In this document: positions 45,446 to 56,461 of the stretch, piece after piece
How positions within the stretch are numbered: the first letter of the stretch is position 1
How the letters are laid out: each line of letters opens with the position of its first letter
Assembly: GCF_004664715.2 (NCBI RefSeq)
Contig: NC_051069.1
Span: forward strand, 562,001 to 626,000
Reading direction: 5' to 3'
DNA: 64,000 nucleotides
Source: Peromyscus leucopus
Lineage: Eukaryota > Chordata > Mammalia > Rodentia > Cricetidae
Program-made: the position numbers and the translations under genes
Notes under the pieces: model-generated
Told to the model about the DNA's origin: nothing
What the model saw: the letters and a program-made list of their open reading frames with translations, nothing else
Databases searched by the model: none

Positions 45446-46861
45446 TTTTACTGATTTATTTATTTTTTCTTTTAGGGACAAGTGCTTATGAATTCCACTA
45501 TAATAACCTGTTTAGTTCAGAGCAAATGCCTTTTATTTTTCTACTTAAATGAAGAGGTTAGTAACTAAAACTTAGAATTTGGAAGTTATATTTGGTAAAG
45601 CCAGTGGGAACAAGTGTGAGGCTGGGACTTTATCAATGGTAAGGTTTTGGTTTTATTTACATACTTCATGTATTTGGGGGAAGAAAGAAGAAAGAGAAGA
45701 GCATTTTACAATCATGCCCAGCATTTAAAAATAGAACTTTGTCTCTTCTTTTGAGATGTGGGGATGATTGTAGTCTGAAACTTCAAGTCTGGAAGATGAT
45801 ATACTGGGACCATCATACTGTAGATTTCTTGAGTGTCTTGAGTCTTTTATAGAAATGGTTTAAAAATATGCAGCATGAAGAGCTGTCTATGGGACTTAAA
45901 ATAAGAGTAGGGTTTTATTTACCATTATTAACAAACAACTTACATTGCTGCTAATAATTTTGGTTTTTTGGTGTGTACTGTTAATGTTCACTAACACTGA
46001 CTGCATATGGTAGAAGACAGCAGTGGATGGGTGAGTGGGTGGGGGAGAGTGTGTGTTGTTAATAAAATTAAGTGCTAACTTTCAAGAACAAAATCTTACC
46101 CCTACAAACTGCTCTGTATGATCTGTTTCCACAAGGAAATGTTGATTAAGTAGTTTCCATTTTGGTATTACAGTATGTCCTGTTGTAACTTGCTGAGTAT
46201 GTAAAAATCTATTAAGTCAGAAAAGCAGGTCCAGCTTTAACCTCTACTATTTATTATGGGAGAAACCAAAAATAGAAATCTACTAAGAGTTTTGTGGTGT
46301 ATTGATTCCTGCACTTCTCTCAGAGTAAGTAAAAGTTTTCTACAAAGTCTGAGATTTTAGAACCAAGCCCGTTACTTTACATGTTAACACAGAATGCCTT
46401 TTTTGGATGATTTTCTTACATACATGTCTAACATTTAAAAAAAAAAATTATGTTTGAGTCATGGTATTGCTGTGTAGCCAGGACTGGTTTAGAAGTCACT
46501 TACCTCTTTCTCCCTTCTTGTAGATATCTGAAATACACTAACTTGGATAATGGGCTTGTTGAGTACAAAACTTCATATGAAACACTAAAGAAATGTGTTT
46601 TCTCATTTAGTCAAGAAACTTGGTTGCCAAGATTTTTTTTTTTGGCCATGACCTTGCAAAATGTAGTAATTAAATATTAAGGGAAATGAATTCTTAACCC
46701 TTACATGTTGTCAACAGGGTATATTGAGTGTACTTTCTGTACAAATGTTTATTTCTATCAGTACTTCCTCCTGTCGGGGTAAGAGGGAGAGGAGGGGAAC
46801 TCAGATCTACTTGTCCTTCATAGGAATCTGTACTCTGGTCAGCGTTAGTTTCCTTCCCCCC
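45446..46861. other. Unique-looking DNA
   Basis: A possible B1 remnant lies at about 46450-46525 ('gctgtgtagccaggactggt'). Otherwise nothing recognised. Confidence 0.4.
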
Positions 46862-47020
46862 CTTCCTCTTTGAGACAGGGTCTCTTGTAGCCCAGCTTTC
46901 CTTTCTGATCCTCCCGTCTCTGTCTCCCAAGTGTGATGTCTTCTACCACATCCAGCTTGTGTGGTGCTGGGGATTACTCAGAGGGAGGGACTCGTGCTTG
47001 CCCCTCTGGCCAGTGTCAAC
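46862..47020 (-). repeat. B4 SINE
   Basis: Antisense B1-like half ('gagacagggtctcttgtagc') then an ID-like half ('gtggtgctggggattactca'). Confidence 0.65.
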
Positions 47021-47261
47021 TAGCTGTAGAGTTTGTTACTTTGTGGTTCTGGCTTGTGGCATGGTCAAGTTTTTATTTTCTTAACTGTATGACTTAGTTT
47101 TGCTTTATGATGAGATTAAATTGTCTCTACTATAAATTATGCTATAGAGGGGACAGAAACGTCAGTGACACATCAAAAGAGAACTGTCAGCCGCAGTCTT
47201 GTGTGTGGCATTCGCTACGTGTGTGACTTGAGAATTCAGTTTGGACTATTTTCTTTGTTTG

Positions 47262-47404
47262 CTTTTGCTTTTCAACACAGGGTCTCCAATGTAGCTCTGG
47301 CTGTTCTGGAACTCACTCTGTAGATCAGGCTGGCCTTGAACTCAGAGATCTGCCTGCCTCTGCCTCCTAAATTCTGGGATTTAAGGTGTGTGCCACTAAG
47401 CTTG
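47262..47404 (-). repeat. B1 SINE
   Basis: Antisense B1: 'gctgttctggaactcactct', 'attctgggatttaaggtgtg'. Confidence 0.9.
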
Positions 47405-47529
47405 TTTGAATTTAAGTTAACATCATCCACAACTAGACTTAAATTCACTTTCAGAATAGACTCAGGAAACAAAACTGCAAGGCAAAAACTCTTCCCCATT
47501 CCACAGTGAAGAGTGACACTGATTGATGA

Positions 47530-47616
47530 TTATTTTGACAGGGTCTCTTTTAGGTCAGGCTGGCCTTAGAGTTATCCTCCTCTGAGTGCTAGATTTACAG
47601 GTGTGTGGGCACCGCT
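47530..47616 (-). repeat. B1 fragment with internal loss
   Basis: Antisense: 'tttgacagggtctcttttag', 'gtgctagatttacaggtgtg'. Shortened. Confidence 0.65.
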
Positions 47617-48004
47617 GAAAGAACCACAGTTCCTTAACTGTGCCTCGGTTTTTATCAGGAGACCTGTCTTGTATAAAAAGTATTTTATGTTTTTGTCAGG
47701 AAAGATAATATTTTTCTTTAACCAAAAAACAAGAAATTATGCTTTTTAATATAACTTTAAATGTTAATTGCTCTGGCTATAAAGAGTATGTGAACTTTTT
47801 GGGGTTTGGTCAAAGTGTACTTTGAAATAAACATTGATGTAAACATGAATGTAGTGAATAATTATTTTTTAAATTTAATTTTAAATTGTAAAGATATTTT
47901 ATAGTGTGTCTGAACTGCTAATTCCAAAATAGTAACATGAGTCCAAATCAACAACTCTTTCTGAAGGCATCCAAATAGAAGCTTGACTCTTCTTTTGTGT
48001 GTTG
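47617..48004. other. Unique-looking AT-rich DNA
   Basis: No repeat or gene recognised. Confidence 0.4.
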
Positions 48005-48328
48005 TAAAAATATTGTTTAATTGTGTATGTGTTACATGCATATGAGTGTGCATAGTTGTGCACATACTAGTTCAGAGGAGGATGTTTTTCTGTTGCTCTC
48101 TACCATATTCCTTTGAGACAGGATCGCTCCCTGAACCAGAAGCCGACATTTTGACTCGGTTGGCTGCCTAGCAGATGTCAGGGATCTTTGTGCTGCTATG
48201 TCCCAGTGTTGATGTTACAGCTACATCTTGTTATGTCCAGGTTTCTTTTTACATGGATGTTGGCGATTCATACTTAGATCTTCATGTCTGTTTAGTAAGT
48301 GCTCTTAACCATTGAACATCTCCTATGC
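48005..48328 (-). repeat. B4-type composite SINE
   Basis: Antisense composite with 'gagacaggatcgctccctga', 'cggttggctgcctagcagat', and a right end 'taagtgctcttaaccattga'. Confidence 0.72.
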
Positions 48329-48846
48329 TCTGTATTAATTCTTACCAATATGAATTATAAGAAATGGTGAATAGTATTGTTGATAAACCTGTGTACAATT
48401 AACTGTGTATTTTAATTCAAGTGGTTAACATTTTTGCTCTCTTTTCTTGTAAAGGTATTCTATAGTGTGTTTAAACTATATAGTGATTATAAGAAGATTA
48501 CCCAGTTTAGAACTTTTATAAGTACAGAAAAATAACAGTAAAAATAGTGCTTATCAAGAGTTATAACTGCATATTGACATTTTCATGTTGACATCTTTCC
48601 TCTCCTTTTTTCTTATGTGTGTCTATTACATTTAAGTGGGGATCATACTGTTTCTGTAATGGGGTTAGATGCTAACATTCAAAGCATTATAATCATATTT
48701 ACATTATAGCTAGAATTTTAATGGAGCAAGGTATTTGTGTTAGAGTTCAATAAATTTTACTTGAAAGGTTCATATAGTATTTTATTTTCATATTTTCAGA
48801 CCAATAGACAGAATTATACATTTTCCTGTTTAAACTATAGCCATTT
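48329..48846. other. Unique-looking AT-rich DNA
   Basis: No repeat or gene recognised. Confidence 0.4.
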
Positions 48847-49062
48847 AAAGATTTTATTAGTTGTTTTATTATTTTGTGTGTATGGGTGTCTTGCTTACAT
48901 GTATGTCTGTGCATCATCACATGTGTGCTGTACTCTTGGAGTCCAGAAGAGCGGAACTGCAGTTACAGTGCGCCTCCATGTGGTGCTGGAGACTGAACCG
49001 GGTTCTCTGCAAGAGCCATTTAAGAGCCAGTGCTCTTGACTACTGAGGCATCCCTCTAGCCC
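48847..49062 (-). repeat. B3-type SINE
   Basis: Antisense: 'aagattttattagttgtttt', 'catgtggtgctggagactga', 'tactgaggcatccctctagc'. The 100-codon + frame ending at 49039 is derived from it. Confidence 0.82.
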
Positions 49063-49351
49063 TATACTATAAACATGTGAAAACACACTCAGGCTGTGGG
49101 ACTTCCTAAAATAAAAGCACAAACAAAATCAAGACAAAGTAGGCAGCTGGCTAGATTTGGCCGATGGCTTATTTGTCAGCTCCTGTTTTGGACGATAATT
49201 TATTTGTATTTTATTTATATTTCAGTGTGTGAGTGCGAGTGCTCATGTGCTATAATCCGTAATGTTTCTTGACATGATTACCTCAAAGGCAAGAAGCCAG
49301 CCTGTATTAAAGTCCATTGACCCTGACTTGATTTCACCCTTGTTATTGCAG

Positions 49352-49508
49352 GGATCAACTGGCTCCACAGAGGGAGGACTGACCTCGACTAGTCAGAGAG
49401 GGCCCTTCAAATTTCCTAGTAGAAAACTTACTGAGCTCGGTAGTGACCCTCGTCTAGCCTCTTTAGGAAGCAGGAAGGGAGGTACATTGTGGAGTGTGGG
49501 GCCTTTCA
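49352..49508 (+). other. Candidate exon of unknown gene
   Basis: A pyrimidine-rich acceptor context ('cccttgttattgcag', AG at 49350-49351) and a GTGAGT donor (49509-49514) frame 157 bases with one open reading frame, part of a 126-codon frame at 49262-49642. The translation begins GSTGSTEGG and includes KFPSRKLTELGSDPRLASLG, a Ser/Gly/Arg-rich low-order peptide. The base before the donor is A, not the usual G. It lies outside any repeat I recognise. No family was recognised, and chance is a real alternative. Confidence 0.25.
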
Positions 49509-50261
49509 GTGAGTGTCTGCGCTGCTCTCATAAGCTGCGCTCTCCTTCACTTTGCTGCTGTATTTTAGAATCCATTTTTCTAACTTTAGAGGTGAACTTA
49601 AACAATAAATTTATATGTTCGTATAGAGAAGTTGAAGATTAAAAGTACAGAAACAATAAAGTAGCCAAAATAACTATCCTGAAGCCCCTTTCTTGTGGTT
49701 CAGTTAAAAGTTATGTCTTGAAATGTATCCATTGTAGAAAAACAACCATAGTTGGCATTGCTATGATTCTGCTTGTTTTGGATCATAGTTTATTCTTTTT
49801 TTTTTTTTTGGTGGGGGGGGGTGTTTGTATAGATGCTGTAATTCTTATTTTTAACTTAAATTCAGGGCTTTCTAGCTGACCTTTAAAGAAATGTGTAGGG
49901 GGCAGTAATAGAGAGTAAAATATTATATACTCTTACTTCCTATCATTGTTTCTAATGATATATACAGAGTTAAAGTGTAAACAAATTCAGCTTATAGATT
50001 TATAGTTACTGGACAAATACAACTTTTTACAATAGAGCTCTCTTCAGATGGATCTCCTTCATAGTACTGTGTTTCATAATAACATTTAAAAGGAACCCGG
50101 TAACTGTATTTGCCTTTCATCTTATAATCAGCAGTTTAACAGTGGACTTGGGTTGGAGAGGTAAATTCTGGATTGTCTTTCATAGTGTGTATTCCCTTTC
50201 AAATATAAAAATTTAAACTTTAAAAAATTAAGGAGTGGTAATGAGGTTTTAAGTTTTTGAA
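49509..50261. other. Unique-looking DNA with T and G runs
   Basis: T/G homopolymer stretch at about 49796-49823. Otherwise nothing recognised. Confidence 0.4.
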
Positions 50262-50378
50262 TGAAATTGATTTTATGTGTACATTATGATACAAGAGGAA
50301 GGTCAGAGGACAGATTACAGGAATCAATTCTCTTCCACCATGTGGGGTCCAGGATCAAACTCAGGCTGTGATGCCTGA
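50262..50378 (-). repeat. B3A-type SINE fragment
   Basis: Antisense: 'ggtcagaggacagattacag', 'cttccaccatgtggggtcca', 'ggatcaaactcaggctgtga'. Confidence 0.7.
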
Positions 50379-50737
50379 GAAACCGTGTCTCAAAAAACCC
50401 AACCTAACCATTTCTCTCACTGAGTTGTTTTCCTGTTAATAGAATAGGTTTGTTCTCTCATCTTTTCCGGATTCCTTTACCTTTTTTCCTTTCTCTAATG
50501 TCCTATAGTTGACAGGAAAAAGTAGTTTATTACTAGGTCTAGGCATAGGAAATCTGAAAAGTGAGCTTGCACAGAAGGGTCAAGTTAGTAGCCTTATATC
50601 TTCTGTGCAGTCCTCCTGATAAATGCATTTTAATGTCTTCAAGTTTCTCTGTTCAGATTTTTAATTGGTCAGCCAATTTTTTTTGGCCATTAAGTAAATC
50701 TGGAAGAAATCTGTGCAGAATGGAAAGCATTTTCCAG

Positions 50738-50930
50738 AAAACATTTATTTTTGTATGTGTATGTTTGTGTACCTGAGTGTATGTTTGTGCAGGAGCCCTT
50801 AAAGGTCAGAAGAAGCATTGGATTCCCTGGAACTCAAGTTATAGACTGTTGTGAGGTGTTATGTAGGTGCTGGAAACCAAACCCTGGTCTTCTTCTACAG
50901 GAGCAGCTGCTGAGCCATCTTTCCAGCTCA
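50738..50930 (-). repeat. B3-type SINE
   Basis: Antisense: 'gattccctggaactcaagtt', 'ctgctgagccatctttccag'. Confidence 0.82.
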
Positions 50931-51321
50931 TGGAAAACATGTTTTACTCTGAGTATAGAGACAGATTTGCCTCCTGCTTAAATGAAGATGCTCTAAAGGT
51001 TTTAAACACATTAAAGGTTAATATTTTTATTTATTTGCCTATTTATAAAGAAATGAAAACTAGCTACTAATTTTGCATATCTTAATTCCTTTCAAATATT
51101 CCTTTGTCAGAGTTACCAAGTTAAAGCTCATAGAAACACATAACTATACCGTAATATCCTTTTTATTTAGGGAGAAAGAATTATTTTTGATTCATTGTAT
51201 AGTAATTAACTGTCTTAACAATCAGTGTAGGGAAAGTAAGTGATTATAATGTCACTGAATTTTAAAGTTTGCTATGGAGACAAACATATATGGTTCATTA
51301 AATTTTCTTAAAATTATCTTT
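50931..51321. other. Unique-looking AT-rich DNA
   Basis: No repeat or gene recognised. Confidence 0.4.
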
Positions 51322-51482
51322 ATTAAAAATTTCATTACATTTTTATTTATTTTGTGTGCATATGTGTTGGAGATGAGAGAATACTTAGGGGAGTTCTTCT
51401 CTCCTTCCACTATGTGGGCCCCAGAGATCAAACTGAAGTTGTCAGACTTAGTAGCAAGTGCCCTTACCTGATGAACCATTTT
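51322..51482 (-). repeat. B3A-type SINE
   Basis: Antisense: 'tgagagaatacttaggggag', 'ccttccactatgtgggcccc', 'ttacctgatgaaccattttg'. Confidence 0.7.
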
Positions 51483-51755
51483 GTTATTCTGAAATGATTT
51501 TACTTCTTAAGCTTGTTCCCAAATCATTCTCTCTTAATTCTTTTTGTTTCTTTCCACCTTCCCTTCTCCCCTCTGCTTCTTCCTCATTAAGTTTTTACTG
51601 GAGGCCTAGCGCCATCTAATCCTTAAGTCTTCTGCTTTTGATTTTGTTTTTGTTGTTAACACTAAATTTTAAAACATTTATTTCCAAAGTCAAAGTTTGA
51701 AATAGATCCAGGACCAATCTTTTGAAATAAACCATGTCATTAAATAATCAAAAAA

Positions 51756-51981
51756 AATTTTTTTAGATCTGTTTATTTTATATATGTCTTTTGCCTGCTT
51801 GTATGTATATGCTGTAGGTGCATGCCTACCTGGTGCCTGCAGAGTTCAGAAAAGGGCATTGGATTTCCTGGAACTGGAGTTAAAATGCTTGTTAGCCACC
51901 GTGTGGATATTGGGAACTGGATTCTGGTACTCTGTAAGAGCAACTAGTATTCTTAACCACTGAGCTAAATCTCTAGCCCCA
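51756..51981 (-). repeat. B3/B2-type SINE
   Basis: Antisense: 'agatctgtttattttatata', 'atttcctggaactggagtta', 'ccactgagctaaatctctag'. Confidence 0.85.
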
Positions 51982-52071
51982 GTCCTTAATGATTTTAATT
52001 TGAGTCTACTAGTCATAGTTGTTTGACATTATGTTGTTGCTTTTACTTTCTTTTCTTTCTTTTTTTTTTTT

Positions 52072-52212
52072 TTTCCAAAATAGGGTTTCTCTGTGTAACA
52101 GCTGTGGCTGTCCTGGAACTTGCTCTGTAGACCAGGCTGGCCTCGAACTCACAGAGATCCACCTGCCTCTGCCTCAAAAGTGCTGGATCAAAGGCGTGTG
52201 TCACCACACCCA
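52072..52212 (-). repeat. B1 SINE
   Basis: Antisense B1 with a T-tract at its left: 'agggtttctctgtgtaacag', 'gtgctggatcaaaggcgtgt'. A short 'ttgacatt' occurs on both sides. Confidence 0.92.
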
Positions 52213-52509
52213 GTGTTGACATTTTATTGAATAGTATTCCTTAGTTACCTGTAAAGATAAATACACACTAATGTACCATCCTGGGATCACTGTAATTTTT
52301 AGGAAAGCTGAAGAGTGAAAACAGAGCCTTTGCTGGTAGTACCTTATATAATGTTGAGGCCTTTGGAGTAACAGTCTGTAATCATACAAGCTCGTTAAGC
52401 AAAATGAGCTCGTTTTTGTTGATAGTTTGATTGGTACCTGTCTTTCTGTTGGCTACATGTGATCCTGGGCCCTTGGTGAAACAAAGAACTGGAGACTACT
52501 TTTTCCCCC

Positions 52510-52652
52510 CCTCCCCTGAGACAGGGTTTCTCAGTGTAGTCCTGGCTGCCCTGGAACTCACTCTGTAGATTAGGCTGGCCTCAAACTCGCAGAGATCCGC
52601 CTGCCTCTGCTTCCTGAGTGCTGGGATTAAAGACGTGTGCCACCATTGCCTG
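52510..52652 (-). repeat. B1 SINE
   Basis: Antisense B1: 'gagacagggtttctcagtgt', 'gtgctgggattaaagacgtg'. 'ctacttttt' lies on both sides, a probable target-site duplication. Confidence 0.93.
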
Positions 52653-53299
52653 GCTACTTTTTAATGTTATGTTACTAACATCTATTGGTAAGAATATTTG
52701 AAGAGTCCATGTTCCTTTGAGAATTGAGTAACTGAAAAGAAGTTAGAGGCTAACTCTATTCTAAGTAATTATTAGACACACATACTTCTTTTGTTTCACA
52801 CTAAATGCATCTATAAAACTAGGACAAAATGGATGAAACAGCTATCTGAGGACTACAGAATAAATAAATTGGATTGGGAAAGAAAACTAAAATTCAAAGA
52901 CCATTGGACTGTCTTGAGTTTACAATTTTTTTTCCATCTAGTATCCCTGGTCATGAATTTAACACAATCTGAAACCTAGACAGAAAGCTCCAAAAGAAGC
53001 CTGCTAGTTGTGGTCAAGAAGCCACAGAGATAACTCCTCAGCGCAGAGTTCTGCCCCTTTACACGTTTTCTTACGCATTGTCAGCAGAAGCTACAGTGGC
53101 AGCTAGAACTGTGAGGGATGGGAAGAAACTTTGCTCTGCAGTTGACAGATAACCATTGTTTTCCTCTCTCTCATCCCTTCTTCTACTTGATCATAAGACA
53201 GATACTGTGTCAGATGTAACCAAGTAGGGCATGGAAGCACCAGCATTCAGGCTGGAGAAGTGAGAAAAGGGTAGCGCAGAAATTAGACACCACTGAGAG
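52653..53299. other. Unique-looking DNA
   Basis: No repeat or gene recognised. Confidence 0.4.
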
Positions 53300-53630
53300 C
53301 ACATGGACGTTGAAACTTGGAAAACCAGTGCTCTCACCTCACTGATTATCATCATGATGTAGACAGTGAACATGGACTTTGCAGTGGCTGTTATATTCCG
53401 TTCCAACAAGCAGTTGTAAATGTTCTGGAAATGAATGGAAAGGTCTGTGTAGAGACAAGAAAGGAAGGTATGGGAATGTTAGAACTGAAAAATACTAAAT
53501 GGACAACTCACCAGCAGAATGTGAAGAGCTTGAAGATAAATCAGAAAAATTTCTATCTGTATGGTAGAGCATATATGTTGTTAAAATTGAACAGAACTTC
53601 AAGGAGCTATGGGAATATAAAACATTGGAC

Positions 53631-54173
53631 TTTTTAAAAAAAATTTTATAGTTTAATTTAATTTTACATATCAGCCACGGATTCCCTTGTTCTCCCCCCT
53701 CCCGCCTTCCCCCCAGCCCACCACCCCGTTCCCATCTCCTCCAGGGCAAAGACTACCCTGGGGATTGAGTTTAACCTGGTAGATTCAGTCCAGGCTGGTC
53801 CGTCCAGTCCCCTCCTCCCAGGCTGAGCGAAGTGTCCCTGCATAAGCCCCAGGTTCCAAACAGCTAACTCATGCACTGAGGACAGGTCCCGGTCCCACTG
53901 CCTGGGTGCCTCCCAAACAGATCAAGCTAATCAACTGTCTCACTTATCCAGAGGGCCTGATCCAGTTGGGGGCTCCTCAGCTATTGGTTCATAGTATGTG
54001 TTTCCATTTGTTTGGCTATTTGTCCCTGTGCTTTTTCCAATCTTGGTCTCAACAATTCTTGCTCATACAAACCCTCCTCTTTCTCGCCAGTTGGACTCCT
54101 GGAGCTCCACTTGGGGCCTGGCCGTGGATCTCTGCATCCAGTTCCCTCAGTCATTGGATGAGGTTTCTAGCAC
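53631..54173 (-). mobile_element. Truncated L1 3' end with 12-bp duplication
   Basis: Antisense L1 3' region: T/A-rich tail, 'cagccacggattcccttgtt', 'cactgcctgggtgcctccca', 'tttggctatttgtccctgtg'. A perfect 12-bp repeat 'aaaacattggac' flanks it (53619-53630, 54174-54185). It belongs to the same L1 group as 39358. 5'-truncated at about 540 bp. Confidence 0.93.
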
Positions 54174-55785
54174 AAAACATTGGACATTTTGAGAACGAAT
54201 GCATAGTGAGAAAATATTAGGAGCATTGGTAGCTGACAACCTCACAAATTTAGGGAAAAAATATAAAGATCAGATTTAGAAAACCCAAAGTAGAACAACT
54301 CTGAAGAAATCCATTCCATGTCTTCATATATTTGGAAATAACACACAAGGAAAAAAGAAGTTGGAAATAGCCAGAGAAAAGTGATGCCCTCTTCCCCCAA
54401 TTACCTTGACTTTCACATCAGAATCCATGGAAATGAGAAGAGAGACACAAAAGATAATTTTAGAATATTCAAAGAAAACACTATGTACAACCAGAAAAAT
54501 GGTTTTTATACATGAACAAAGGTAATGATGTTTAGAAGGTGATGTAAAGATCAGATGAAGGAGAACAGTATTCCTTGGTCAGTGGATCTACTCTAAAAGA
54601 GAGCTAAGTAAATTGCTTAGCCAGAAGGGAAAATGATATACAAATGAGATTTGGATGTTAGGAATAAGGGAAGATGAACACTGTCATAGACCGTTTTCTT
54701 TTATGAGTTTTTAAAAATAGGTTTAACAGTAAAAAGAAAAAATTGTGAATGGATACACTATTATATGTAACATATATGGTCCATTTGACACGGTAAAATA
54801 CTGATTCTAAGTAGATTATGAAAAGTTTGTATTTTATAATCTATAGAGCCAGTATTTAAAAAAAAAAAAAAAAGCAATGGTGTTAGGGTAACAATGGATA
54901 AAAATGAAATGCTCAACCTGAAAGAAGGCAGGATAGGGGAAACAAGAAAACCAAAGGAAGAATAAAATGGGAAGTATAAATTCTTATGCAGCAGTTAGTA
55001 AAGTTTTAGATGACATAAACACAACTATTAAGAGTTTTTAAGAGTGTATCACAGGTATCCCTACTATTTGCTATTTATTAGAAGCATACTTCCAATATTG
55101 TAACATCAGGAGGCTAAAAGTGAAAAAATAAAAAAAAGTTACAATGTGACACATTAATGGAAGGAAAAACTATTGTGGCTATTATTAATAGCAAAGTAGA
55201 CTTGAAATACTCAAGATGCAGAGGAATATTGCCAGATTCCACAATGTAAAAATATATAAAGCAAAATTTGAGAGCACCTAAAGGAGAAATAAAGAATTAA
55301 GTAGGGTTATGGATACCAATACTTTCCTTAGGGACAGGTAGAACCAAGAGACACAGACTATCAGGTGTATAAAACTCATGGGCAACACTGTCACCCAACT
55401 GGATCTATTTAACATTTGCAGAATATACATTGTAAGTACACATGGAATATTTTGACAAACCATAAATTTGCTTTCAGTATAAGCCTTAACAAATATAAAG
55501 TAATTGAACCTCATACAAAATGTTTTCTATTAGGTCATAGAAATAAACTAGGAATTAGAAATGAAAGGCAATAGGAAAATTTCTAAGTATTTGTAGATTC
55601 AACAGCAGACTTCTAAAACTATTTGGCCAAAGATGAAGGCTAATGGGAAATTAAAAGATATTTTGAAATGATATAACACATGAAAAATTCCACAGTATAT
55701 TCAGGATCTAAAAGGAAAGTACTGATAATAGAATTATAAAAATATCTCAAACCAATAATCTTATTTCCATGTCAAGAAATTTAAC

Positions 55786-55823
55786 ACTACACAGAGAAAC
55801 CCTGTCTCAAAATAAAATAAAAT
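55786..55823 (+). repeat. Extremely 5'-truncated B1
   Basis: Only the last part of B1 remains ('ctacacagagaaaccctgtc', then an A-rich tail). 'aagaaatttaac' (55774-55785) and 'aagaaattgaac' (55824-55835) flank it, a 12-bp duplication with one mismatch. Confidence 0.8.
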
Positions 55824-56108
55824 AAGAAATTGAACAAAGGAAGGCAAAATAAATTTAAAAATAAAGAAAAATCATAAATTCAAAGCAGAAGCACTATAGT
55901 CCAAATCAGTGAAAACTGAATTTACTTCTTTATAGATCAATAAAATTGTTAAATTGTAGAAATATGGTAGAAAAGGAAAAAAAAATAGGTCCAGTATCAT
56001 CAATCAAAGAAACTCTAGAAATTTAAAGGACAAGGAATACAAAAACAAAAACGTTGTATATAAATATGACAACTTAGTTTCTTAGAAAACAAGGGATATA
56101 AGTTACTT

Positions 56109-56199
56109 GTCTATGGCCATTCCACCCCAAACATGACTTATTTCATCTGATCTTGGAAGTTAAGAAGGATTAGGCTTTCTAAGCACTTTGATAGAGACA
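56109..56199 (+). pseudogene. 5S rRNA pseudogene, 3'-truncated
   Basis: 'gtctatggccattccacccc', then 'catctgatcttggaagttaa' and 'gaaggattaggctttctaag', line up with the first 80-90 bases of mammalian 5S rRNA. A run of A follows from about 56204, suggesting retroposition. Substitutions in the internal control region make transcription unlikely. Confidence 0.85.
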
Positions 56200-56290
56200 G
56201 AGAGAAAAAAAAAAAGAAGGATATAACTTAATCCCAGATGCCCATTGAAAACCAGGAGGAAGAAAGCAAGGCAAACATTATAAAACATTC

Positions 56291-56451
56291 TTTTTTTTTT
56301 TTTGGTTTTTTCAAGACAGGGTTTCTCTGTGTAGCTTTGCACCTTTCCTGGGACTCACTTGGTAGCCCAGGCTGGCCTCAAACTCACAGAGATCTGCCTG
56401 GCTCTGCCTCCCGAGTGCTGGGATTAAAGGCGTGTGCCACCACCGCCCGGC
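56291..56451 (-). repeat. B1 SINE, young subfamily, 10-bp duplication
   Basis: Full-length antisense B1 with 'cacttggtagcccaggctgg'. 'taaaacattc' lies at 56281-56290 and 56452-56461. Close to the copies at 32475 and 35029. Confidence 0.96.
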
Positions 56452-56461
56452 TAAAACATTC

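Larger units (their letters stand above)
53300..56090 (+). mobile_element. Ancient L1, sense, split by younger insertions
   Basis: Fragments follow L1 order: ORF1-like 'tgaagagcttgaagataaat' near 53520, then 'ggatctatttaacatttgca' and 'gtaattgaacctcatacaaa' near 55400-55520, then 'gtcatagaaataaactagga'. Stops and gaps make it dead. A young antisense L1 (53631-54173) and a B1 remnant (55786-55823) interrupt it. Outer boundaries are approximate. Confidence 0.75.
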
